Below, piece after piece: positions 57,052 to 64,000 of a DNA stretch of 64,000 bases (within the stretch, counting starts at the first letter, position 1; every line of letters starts with the position of its first letter). Position numbers and translations under genes: made by a program. The notes under the pieces were generated by a model. That model did no database searches. It was not told the DNA's origin and saw only the letters and a program-made list of their open reading frames with translations. The stretch comes from Cyanophora paradoxa (lineage: Eukaryota > Glaucocystophyceae > Cyanophorales > Cyanophoraceae), in the NCBI GenBank assembly GCA_004431415.1, contig QPMI01000561.1, forward strand, positions 25,075-89,074. Direction: 5' to 3'.

Positions 57052-57832
57052 ATGCAAGATCTGGAAGAATTTAATGCTGGTGAAATGATAGAACCCCCTT
57101 TCAGACTACTCATACTAGGTAAAAGTGGATGCGGAAAAACTGAAGCCGTAAAATATTATTTGAAACAGCTGCATGATGCCAAAAAGATTGATACAACCCT
57201 TATTATATCCGCTACCTCATTCTCACATTTCTGGACAAAGCTGCTACTGTTCAACTGGGTGCATGGGATCCCCAATACATGTCGAAAATTATAAAAGAAA
57301 GAGAGGCAAAAAGGGAGAAAGGAGAAGAACTTAACCATATGCTGGTGATTTTAGAGGATATGATAGAAAATGACCAGCTGGATCTCAGTCGAGATAAAAC
57401 AGTGGGAATGCTTTATGTTCGTGGCAGACATGTCAATATATCAATTATAACTATTTCCCAAAATTAAGAAAGGTCGCAAGTGTTATTCGCTGCAATAGTG
57501 ATATAGTAATTATGGTTTGTGCAAGCAATCAAAAAGAGCTGGAAGCATTTGCAGAGGAGTTTTCGACTTTTCCTCGCAAAGAAGATTTCTATCAACTGTT
57601 TGAAGAGTATGTCCACTCATATCAATTCCTTGTTTATACATCTTTCAAGTATAATGTGGGCTACTATGTTGATAAAGCCGATTTAGTTGGAGATTTCGAT
57701 TTTCCTCGCTTCCACAGGAAGCCCAAGAAGAAAGAAGATGAACTGAAACCACCAGAGAAAGAGGAAGCCCCTAAAGAAGTGAAAAGCCAAGTCCATAGCA
57801 ATAAATTGATGCGATATAAACGCGGTTTATAA
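57052..57832 (+). CDS. A32/FtsK-HerA-like genome packaging ATPase, two frame breaks
   Basis: Packages viral DNA into the capsid. The first frame carries LLILGKSGCGKTEAVKYYL (Walker A GKSGCGKT, residues 23-30). The second carries LVILEDMIENDQLDLSRDK (Walker B with catalytic Glu/Asp) and GRHVNISIITISQN (the R/H..IS...Q sensor typical of A32 ATPases). The third carries the C-terminal FSTFPRKEDFYQLFEEYV and a Lys/Glu-rich tail. Breaks at T runs 57228-57230 and 57464-57465 are each one base short. About 260 residues, the normal size. It follows the MCP gene as in other Polinton/PLV morphogenesis modules. Confidence 0.85.
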
Positions 57833-57860
57833 AATTATCTCTCATTCTAATAAAGATACA

Positions 57861-58595
57861 ATGCCTCCCAAACGAAAGATAGGGATTCCAGCTGGGGCTG
57901 TTGGCTATTCAGGTGGTGGAAACAATGGATCCATTAATACTGAACCAATGAAATTCAATGGTATGAATGAGGTGAAGCCCTCACAGCAAGAAGAAGACCC
58001 CCTCAATGCTGCCTATGAGGAATCAGTTGATGACAAAGCCCCACAGGCTTCAACCAGTGACCAACTCAACATCTCACCAGAAGCCTCAAAAATGAAAGCT
58101 GTTGCTGAGGGTGCCAGGCGAATTATTGGGGCTGCTGATGACAAAGGTTTAGGCTTGCAAGATCTTTCACTGGCTCGCAAAGGTGAGGGTCTTAGTAAGG
58201 AATCAGACAAGGTAATTCAGTCTATGGCTGGTGAAGTCACATACAAGACTGCTCCCACTCAAAATATTCATCGAATTCCCAAGGCTCAATGGGATGAGAT
58301 GACTGCTAAACTCAAAGATCTGGAAGCCAAATCAAGTGCCTTGGAGCAGTATGTTACTGAGAAGAAAGAGAGATCCAAGCTAAAGGAGATGCTTCGAAAG
58401 GAAGTTTATAAAATGGGCATTACTGGTGTCCCAGATAAACAGTTTATTGCTAAGAAAGAGAACCAAATTGATGAGCAGGCAGTAGATGAAATGAAAACAA
58501 AGACCCAGAAGGGAACTATTGAACCTGGTGCCACCAAAGCTGAAGTCGAAAAGGGAGTAGCCCCAACAGTATATAAAAGACGAGTTTGGCTTTAA
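57861..58595 (+). CDS. Unrecognised viral protein with coiled coil
   Basis: 244 residues, uninterrupted, preceded by TTCTAATAAAGATAC. A low-complexity, charged N-terminus (MPPKRKIGIPAGAVGYSGGG) leads to a helical middle (MTAKLKDLEAKSSALEQYV then TEKKERSKLKEMLRKEVYKM) and a Lys/Thr-rich end. No known domain. Its place after the ATPase suggests a virion or scaffold role, but this is only positional. Confidence 0.6.
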   Translation: MPPKRKIGIPAGAVGYSGGGNNGSINTEPMKFNGMNEVKPSQQEEDPLNAAYEESVDDKAPQASTSDQLNISPEASKMKAVAEGARRIIGAADDKGLGLQDLSLARKGEGLSKESDKVIQSMAGEVTYKTAPTQNIHRIPKAQWDEMTAKLKDLEAKSSALEQYVTEKKERSKLKEMLRKEVYKMGITGVPDKQFIAKKENQIDEQAVDEMKTKTQKGTIEPGATKAEVEKGVAPTVYKRRVWL

Positions 58596-58617
58596 TTTTC
58601 TCTGTTTTATTAGAGAC

Positions 58618-58890
58618 ATGGATATAATACGAAAGTTTATTGAGATGCTCAGTCTGCATGTGGTGAGCAATTGCCACAGTGGATGCTGTGACACAACAAT
58701 AGAGTTTGAGATGTCAGATACTGAGGATAATGTATCTGAGGCAAGAGAGAGAAGGAGATCAACAGTTTCAGTGGAGTCAATGCCAGCAGACCCCACAGAG
58801 TATACATATGAGCAACAGGAGTATCCAAGGAGAAGTTCTTTACCAGGCGAAAACGTTTTCTCAGCAAATATTAATGGAGGATACAATTAG
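58618..58890 (+). CDS. Small viral protein, unknown
   Basis: 90 residues. It has a hydrophobic start (MDIIRKFIEMLSLHVVS), then a Cys/His cluster (NCHSGCCD), then an acidic and Ser/Arg-rich tail. Overlaps the next gene by 17 bases, typical of compact viral layout. No family recognised. Confidence 0.5.
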   Translation: MDIIRKFIEMLSLHVVSNCHSGCCDTTIEFEMSDTEDNVSEARERRRSTVSVESMPADPTEYTYEQQEYPRRSSLPGENVFSANINGGYN

Positions 58891-59119
58891 TTTGATCGAG
58901 TTTACTAGTGATGAGCCTTTAACTGAGGGTGCTATTAGACACATTCTAGCAAAGCAGAAACGATATAGAGAGGACCCAGCATATAGAGAGTATAAGAAAC
59001 AACAAGCCCTGGCATCCTATTATCGCAGAAAAGCCCAAAAAGAGGAGCAGAGACCCAGAGGGAGACCGATTAAATATTATTTGCCTACTGATAGTAGCAA
59101 TGGACCCACAGGTCTATAA
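58874..59119 (+). CDS. Small basic protein with AT-hook-like motif, copy 1
   Basis: 81 residues from the ATG at 58874 (MEDTISLIEF). A strongly basic helix (AKQKRYREDPAYREYKKQQA) is followed by RPRGRPIKYYL, an AT-hook-like GRP core. The longer open frame upstream has no supporting start or composition. The layout matches the gene at 59271, so the two are paralogues. Likely DNA-binding. Confidence 0.55.
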   Translation: MEDTISLIEFTSDEPLTEGAIRHILAKQKRYREDPAYREYKKQQALASYYRRKAQKEEQRPRGRPIKYYLPTDSSNGPTGL

Positions 59120-59210
59120 GATACTTGAGAAAAAGCGTCTCAGTATGCTACTGAGGCAGCTATTAAAGTTTACAGACAGGAACTGGTGTTCGCAACAAAA
59201 AATGACTTAA
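59100..59210 (+). CDS. Possible 36-residue ORF
   Basis: An ATG at 59100 overlaps the end of the previous gene and opens a short frame MDPQVYKILEKKRLSMLL that ends at 59210. It is basic and amphipathic but unsupported by any family. It may be chance. Confidence 0.2.
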   Translation: MDPQVYKILEKKRLSMLLRQLLKFTDRNWCSQQKMT

Positions 59211-59270
59211 AGAAAAAGTAGATAGGTTGTATTGAGGAAAAATTATTTTCGTATCTACTATTAAAGAGAA

Positions 59271-59596
59271 ATGCCGAATATCCGCAAGATACTCACAGAT
59301 GATGAAAAAGCAGAGAAGCTGAGACTGAAAAGGGAGCAAGATGCCCAAAGAAAACGCGAAGCCTATCATAAAAAGAAGGAGGAACGATTATCCCAAGGAG
59401 CCGCTACAGTTCACACACCAGAAGAACTCAAAAAGATTGCCCTCAGACACCAGAGGAAATACAGGGAAAATGAAGAATATCGCGAACAGAAAAGGCGAAA
59501 GCGCTGGAATACTACCACAAGAAAAAAGACGAACTACCCAAGACAACCAAAGAGCATAAACCGGTTGGAAGACCTCGGAAATATATCGAAGAATAA
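59271..59596 (+). CDS. Small basic protein with AT-hook motif, copy 2, one frame break
   Basis: Starts MPNIRKILTDDEKAEKLRLK after TCTACTATTAAAGAG. The basic helix LRHQRKYRENEEYREQKRRK aligns with copy 1. At the A run 59498-59500 one base is missing; in the next frame the helix continues ALEYYHKKKDEL and ends with VGRPRKYIEE, an AT-hook, with the stop at 59594-59596. About 108 residues. The longer frame that runs to 59675 has unlikely composition after the break. Likely DNA-binding, perhaps genome condensation (inference). Confidence 0.55.
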
Positions 59597-59813
59597 ATTC
59601 TCGATCGAAACAAATTTTGTAGAAATCGATTTGATCGGAGGCAAAAAAATGACAGCTTTCTTCCCTCTTTTTTAAAACTGTACCTATATATCGAGACAGT
59701 ATCCCGACCCAAAACTACTTAAGGACTTGGCAAATAATAGGATATATATAAAAGACAATTCCTCCTTCCGAAATTATTTTCTTCGTTAAAGGTAGAAGTC
59801 CCCAAAATCGAAA
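59597..59813 (+). promoter_or_regulatory. Upstream region of the primase-helicase gene
   Basis: AT-rich gap with TATATATCGAG and GGATATATATAAAAGAC (59,742-59,757), the best TATA-like element in this part of the virus, about 57 bases before the chosen start codon. Confidence 0.4.
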
Positions 59814-62404
59814 ATGAACAAAATCGAGAAATTCGCCACCCTGTTGAAAATGCTACATTCCTTAGTACTCTCATTGGTGATCGCAACAAGGTCACCATGT
59901 ATTTGATTCTGCTGAAGATGCCCTTGAAGCCATTGATAATAGCAAGGTTAAGACCTGGGCTGAATGCATTCAGCCTGAACAAGTCACCAGAGTTTACCTG
60001 GACCTGGATAAATTCGCTGATTTGAAGGAGAACATTGCTGAAAACTATGCTGAGGCTGAAACTGTTGTAAGAGAGATGAGAGATAAGCTATGGAAGCGAT
60101 CTGGGACCACTTCGATTAACGATATTGCTGTTGCAGTTCGCCATAGAAGGGTTTATTTGATCAAGGAGGATGTCACCAAGTTCAAGATCTCAGCCCACTT
60201 TATCATTAAATCGCTTGCATGCAAACATGAAGATATCCCCAAGCTTTTCAAAGCTATGGGATTGGTGAAAAATGAGGATTATGACAGTGGAGTTTACAGC
60301 TCCATACAGAACCTTATCTGCCTCAATTGCTGCAAAGGTGAGACTCTGGATGCTCAAAATAAATCAAAGAAAGATGTTGATAAAAACGTTTGCTTTAAGA
60401 AATTCGTTGACTGTGACAAAGTGTTAATGCGAAATGAGGACTTCTTTGTATCTTTCTTCTCAGCTTCTACTAAACTTGTGGATGAATCGAATATTTCTGC
60501 ATTCGCAAATTATAGCCCTGAGCCAAAACCAGTTAAAAAGGAGCCAAAAAGTGATAAAGTGAAGACTGAGAAGGTAGAAGCTGAAAAAGACACTGAACCC
60601 GAAAATCCTGTTACTTTCGAACTGCTACAAAGTGTTATAATGGGTCTGAATGGTGAGAGAGCTAATGAGTATAAAACTTGGATTGATGTAGGACTGGTCA
60701 TCATCAATGTTGGGGAAGACAACAAGTTCACCCCTAAAATGCAAGCTGAACTCTTCCACCAATTCTCAGAACAGAGTGACAAGTATGATTATGATGAATG
60801 CCAGGAGAAGTTTACACAGCTTCGCAGAAGCAAGAAGAAGGCTGAGCCTGGCAAAGTGTTGACCTTCAAATCCTTGGTTTATTGGTTGAGCAAAGATAAC
60901 AATGAGCTTTTCAAGGAACTCTTCCCCAAAAAGTATGCATTCCTACCAGAGGACACAGATGAAATCGATTACAAGACTGCAAGTATCCCTCCTTTGGCTG
61001 AACATTACAATGTGCATAAGAGGTATTTCAATGCTCGAATGCATCATGTTGAAAATGTTGGTTGTGTGATGCTCTGGGATGAACAACTACTTTGCTGGAT
61101 GCCCAAAGATATTGGGAAGCTCTCTACAAAGCATTTCCCCATTTGATGCATAAGGTGATTGTCAATGAGGGAACAGATAATGAGAAAGAGAAATGGGAGC
61201 AATCATTTAGGAAATGGATTGTGGATCCAACAGCCACAAGATCAACTTACATGGATTTCCTTCCCCCTCCTGCTACTCTCAGTGCAAAATGCAAGTCTGT
61301 ATTTAATCTCTATCCAGGAATGAAGGTCGACCATCAGCAATTCGAAAATGCTCCAGAGGATGTAACTGCTGAGATGATTAAGCCTTTTCTAGATCACTTG
61401 TTCTTAATGTCTGGTGAGGATCAAAATACCTATGAATATCTGTTGAAATGGTTTGCCCACATGCTGCAAAAGCCTGGGGAACTCAATGGAGTATCCTTAA
61501 TCTTCATTGGTGAGCAGGGAACTGGTAAAAATGTGTTGGTTGATACTTTCCAAAAGAAGATACTTGGAGATGCCCTAAGTTATGCAACTGGAAAGCCAAA
61601 AGAGGATCTGTTTGGTCGATTTGCCCACAATAGAGAGGATAAGATCTTGATTGTTGTGAATGAAGCCTCAGGCAAGGACACATTCGAAAATAATGATATG
61701 CTCAAAGATCTCATTACTTCTGATAAGATTGTTATTGAACACAAAGGGATAGATTCATACACAAAAAGCAACTTTGCCAGGATTATATTTACCAGCAATA
61801 ATAACATTCCAGTGAAAATTGAAGCTGGAGATAGGCGATTTGTGGTTGTTGAAGTTAGTAAGAAATTCGCAAAGGATAGGTCATACTTCCTTCCACTTGT
61901 AAAATGGCTAAATGATCACTGCAATATTCGAAACATTGCCCACTATTTGAGAACCAAAGTTGACTGTGAGGATGTGAACTGGATTGCTGATAGACCCCTT
62001 ACAAATAAATACTATTTAGCCCAGCAGGTATGCGCCCCAATCATTCTTATGTTCACTAAGTGGCTTGTGGATCGAGGCTTAATTTCCGAGAATAAATGCA
62101 AGTCTGGTAGCCTTGTGGAAACCTGGAAGTGGTTCCAGGAGTTTATTACCAGCAACAAATATAAAACGATTATAATAGTCGCAGATATTATACAGAAATG
62201 CGAAGTGTGACATATATCCAAGTGAAAACTACAAATGGCAAACAATACTATCATTTCTTGTTCCCACAAGTATTTGAGGAATTCAGAAAGATGAAACTTG
62301 TAGATGATGAGACTATTGAGGAAGAAGCTAATCCAAGGATGAAACAAGACCTACCTGCTGCTGATCCTGATGCATCAGATTATGATTCAGATGTTGAAGT
62401 TTAA
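59814..62404 (+). CDS. AEP primase-SF3 helicase (replication initiator), four frame breaks
   Basis: Primes and unwinds viral DNA. ATG at 59814 (MNKIEKFAT) is the start that joins smoothly to the following frames. The primase part has VTRVYLDLDKFADL (DxD metal site, near 60,000) and FKISAHFII (the sxH motif of archaeo-eukaryotic primases, near 60,190), then an acidic linker (EPKPVKKEPKSDKVKTEKVE). The helicase has LIFIGEQGTGKNVLVDTF (Walker A), KILIVVNEAS (Walker B) and FARIIFTSNNNIPVKIEAGD with RRF (SF3 motif C and Arg finger). The acidic tail is DPDASDYDSDVEV. Frame changes at C run 59839-59841, T run 59902-59904 and A runs 61105-61107 and 62196-62198 are each one base short. About 864 residues overall. 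Confidence 0.85.
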
Positions 62405-62647
62405 GTTTAGTCAAAGGTGGACTCACAGTTGATTCAAATTTATCATAAAAGACCCAAACAGTCTTTTATTTACGGTTTATTTATCGATTAGGTTGACTAA
62501 GTGGGGGGAGTTGACTCATTTTTTCACAGATTCTAAAAAAGGACTCTGCCCTAAAAAGAAATAAAAAGTGCCTCAACTCCACCCACTAAGTCAACCAAAA
62601 AATGATTTAAGAGATAGAAAAATATATTTATATGTAAGTAGTAAGAA
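62405..62647. promoter_or_regulatory. Intergenic region before the GIY-YIG gene
   Basis: Holds the second 25-base-arm hairpin and, at its right end, AATATATTTATATGTAAGTAG, a TATA-like start region for the next gene. Confidence 0.4.
62491..62596. repeat. 25-base-arm hairpin, copy B
   Basis: Arm 62491-62515 is identical to 42387-42411. It pairs with 62572-62596 (22 of 25 complementary) around a loop of about 56 bases. Both copies lie in intergenic DNA, about 20.1 kb apart in direct orientation. Confidence 0.8.
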
Positions 62648-63007
62648 ATGGCTGGAACAGATCATGATTCTGGATCGATCTATATGATTGAGAGTCAGGA
62701 AATGAACAAAGTCTACATAGGAAGAACCTCACAGCCACTTCAAAAAAGATGGAGACAACACAAATCAGGTCAAATGCCATCTACAGCAGACCTATGCAAG
62801 GCTTCTGATGTGAAGTTCTCAGTCCTGTATTCAAGTAAGAAGGGTGGGCATGAAGACCTAATGAACAGAGAAGCATATTACATGTATCTCTTTGAACCTT
62901 GGATAGTCAATTTACAAAAACCGAAATCCCGATTTAGGATTAATAGGTTTTTGCGATTCCATTCAGAGGAAGCCAGTGGATCCATTAAACATTTAAATTG
63001 CGTTTAG
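62648..63007 (+). CDS. GIY-YIG nuclease-like protein
   Basis: 119 residues. GSIYMIESQEMNKVYIGRTS gives the IY...YIG signature, followed by QPLQKRWRQHK (conserved Arg and His) and LMNREAYYMYLF with the metal-binding Glu. The size is that of a stand-alone GIY-YIG domain. Such nucleases are common in PLVs, virophages and large viruses and may act in recombination, host DNA cutting or homing. The end after FRINRF is untypical and could hide a further frame change. Confidence 0.75.
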   Translation: MAGTDHDSGSIYMIESQEMNKVYIGRTSQPLQKRWRQHKSGQMPSTADLCKASDVKFSVLYSSKKGGHEDLMNREAYYMYLFEPWIVNLQKPKSRFRINRFLRFHSEEASGSIKHLNCV

Positions 63008-63055
63008 AACATCCTAAAATAAAATATCCCTTAGAATAGGAACAAGTTAGGAATA

Positions 63056-63407
63056 ATGCCCCGAATTACCAACAAACTCATAAGGAGAAGAAATGGGAAC
63101 TCATGGGATTGCTGGGAACACTTTATGCAGCCCATGAAATTACAGAGGCTGAATATGACCGGGAAATAGATTTAATTGCAAAGGGCAGACCCACTTTAAG
63201 CAGATTAACCAGAAAAGCAAATAACCTATATGATAAAATTGAAACTTGGATGAATTGGATAGGCTTAGGCAAATAGAACCAGATGCAGAAGATGGAACAG
63301 CCATGAATGAATTATATCGCTGGCTCACTTACAGAGCCAGAAGGGAAGTTGTTGTAGATGTGATTGAATTCCTGGATAGAATTGCTACATCCTTCCAAAT
63401 CGATTAA
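63056..63407 (+). CDS. Unrecognised small viral protein, two frame breaks
   Basis: From ATG at 63056, frames connect across C run 63059-63062 and A run 63242-63244 (each one base short) to give about 117 residues. Contents: KKWELMGLLGTLYAAHEITE, AEYDREIDLIAKGRPTLSRL, then LDRLRQIEPDAEDGTAMNEL and VVVDVIEFLDRIATSFQID. It is helical, acidic and of unknown family. It would be missed if breaks were taken at face value. Confidence 0.45.
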
Positions 63408-64000
63408 AGCAGGGTTTAGATCAATTCAGGGCAATCAAGGTTCGCTTGTCTTTTATCTGCAAGTTCGTTAAAGTGAGCAATCCACAGGTTTGGATATCGA
63501 AATACATTTACAGTGATTACTTTGTATTAACCAGGTCGAGAAATATTCGAACTGAGCTGAATAAAGCAGCCCAAATGTGTCAGGAGCAGATGAATGTGGT
63601 TGATAGCTATCGCTTAGAAAGAATTGAAAATACTCAGAGTGGCTATTATGAGTTATGCTCCAACTGGTGGATGCTTTCTACAAACCCCAGAGTGGATTGC
63701 TAGGAAGAGAGCCACAGTAAATATTCGAAATATTGATGATTCCTGCTTCGAAAATGCAATTTTGGCATATATTCACAGAAAAGCGATAAAACTCCCATAA
63801 GAGGAATGAGCTTTCACAATATCGCAAATGGAAATACTCAGCAATCGCTTATAATCCGCTGGCTCTCAATTTCGATAACATCCCATTCCCTGTTGCCTGT
63901 GATGCTGAATAATTGATAAATTCGAGGCTCAAAATGCAGGCATTAGCATTAATATATTCGGAATCGATGGAGAGGTTGTTTATCCCCTGCATCAATCCAG
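63408..64000 (+). CDS. N-terminal part of a Polinton-type DNA polymerase B ORF, partial, frame-broken
   Basis: Polinton and adintovirus PolB proteins copy the genome by protein priming. Here the visible part matches the region that precedes their exonuclease domain: FRAIKVRLSFICKFVKVSNP, SDYFVLTRSRNIRTELNKAA, then WIARKRATVNIRNIDDSCFE with NAILAYIH (the K.A.(V/I)NI.N.D..CF pattern), LSQYRKWK, NIPFP, and KFEAQNAGISINIFG. Frames change at C run 63685-63688 and A run 63788-63791 (each one base long) and at the A pair 63908-63909 (one short). The catalytic polymerase motifs must lie beyond the window, so the call rests on this N-terminal pattern. The start codon is unclear; the frame is open from about 63408. 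Confidence 0.55.

Larger units (their letters stand above)
41788..64000. mobile_element. Endogenous Polinton-like virus, right end outside window
   Basis: From 41788 the DNA is AT-rich and packed with intron-free genes carrying the Polinton/PLV set: major capsid protein, penton-like minor capsid proteins, A32/FtsK-like ATPase, AEP primase-SF3 helicase, GIY-YIG nuclease and a protein-primed-type PolB start. Cargo includes a SpeD decarboxylase, a patatin phospholipase and large fibre proteins. No integrase and no adenovirus-type protease are seen in this part; they could lie beyond base 64000. No right-hand terminal repeat or target duplication can be checked. It could alternatively be an extrachromosomal viral contig misjoined to host sequence, but the junction lies at a defined inverted repeat. 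Confidence 0.85.

Noticed and set aside
58706-58873. N-terminal extension of the AT-hook protein (start at 58706)
   Set aside because: It lies fully inside the preceding gene in another frame, and its composition differs from the paralogue. The ATG at 58874 is a better start.
59597-59675. Extension of the 59271 frame to 59675
   Set aside because: The residues after the A-run break lose the basic-helix pattern, while the alternative frame gives an AT-hook like the paralogue.
41788-64000. Bacterial prophage or bacterial contamination
   Set aside because: Fibre genes look phage-like, but penton-like proteins, A32-type ATPase, AEP-SF3 helicase and Polinton-type PolB start point to a eukaryotic PLV. 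The junction lies at a defined inverted repeat next to a host gene.

Overview
The window joins two very different DNAs. Bases 1 to about 41,787 are a GC-rich eukaryotic nuclear genome with intron-dense genes. Its short GC-rich introns mostly begin GTGCG or GTACC, some begin GC, and many carry a CTGAC branch-point-like motif about 10-25 bases before the acceptor AG. A thylakoid-type TPM protein next to ordinary eukaryotic genes (SYS1, legumain, hormone-sensitive-lipase-like) suggests a unicellular alga. A haptophyte or similar GC-rich lineage fits, but this is inference and no species is assigned.

Layout of the host part: a long coiled-coil protein (minus, cut by the window start); an adenylate-forming (ANL, 4-coumarate-CoA-ligase-like) enzyme; a TPM-domain protein (minus); an OsmC-like protein; SYS1 (minus); a complex I NDUFA3-like peptide; an unrecognised membrane protein (minus); a hormone-sensitive-lipase-type hydrolase; legumain; about 4.8 kb of gene-free repeat mosaic; and a secreted WD40 plus REJ/PKD-like surface protein gene. 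A non-LTR retrotransposon of about 11.6 kb (endonuclease, reverse transcriptase, RNase H) sits inside a coding exon of that last gene. It is flanked by a 17-base target-site duplication, so the WD40 exon can be read across the insertion.

At 41,788 composition switches sharply to AT-rich, intron-free, tightly packed genes: an endogenous Polinton-like virus (PLV) that runs past the window end (at least 22.2 kb seen). It starts at a 28-bp perfect inverted repeat. Its left half (minus strand) holds an S-adenosylmethionine decarboxylase (SpeD type), a zinc-ribbon protein, a family of four related fibre/head proteins (two with C1q-like ends) and a fibre of about 1,435 residues with phage-like HxH repeats. 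Its right half holds a patatin phospholipase with a discoidin-like tail, two penton-like minor capsid proteins, a double-jelly-roll-type major capsid protein, an A32/FtsK-like packaging ATPase, small basic AT-hook proteins, an AEP primase-SF3 helicase, a GIY-YIG nuclease, and the start of a Polinton-type DNA polymerase B. Together these would build the particle (capsid, penton, ATPase), attach it and help it cross membranes (fibres, phospholipase) and copy the genome (primase-helicase, PolB). SpeD would alter polyamine supply.

Nearly all frame breaks I examined in the viral core genes, and one in the retrotransposon, are single-base length changes in homopolymers, usually one base missing. 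That looks more like uncorrected long-read consensus error than gene decay, so the virus may be intact.
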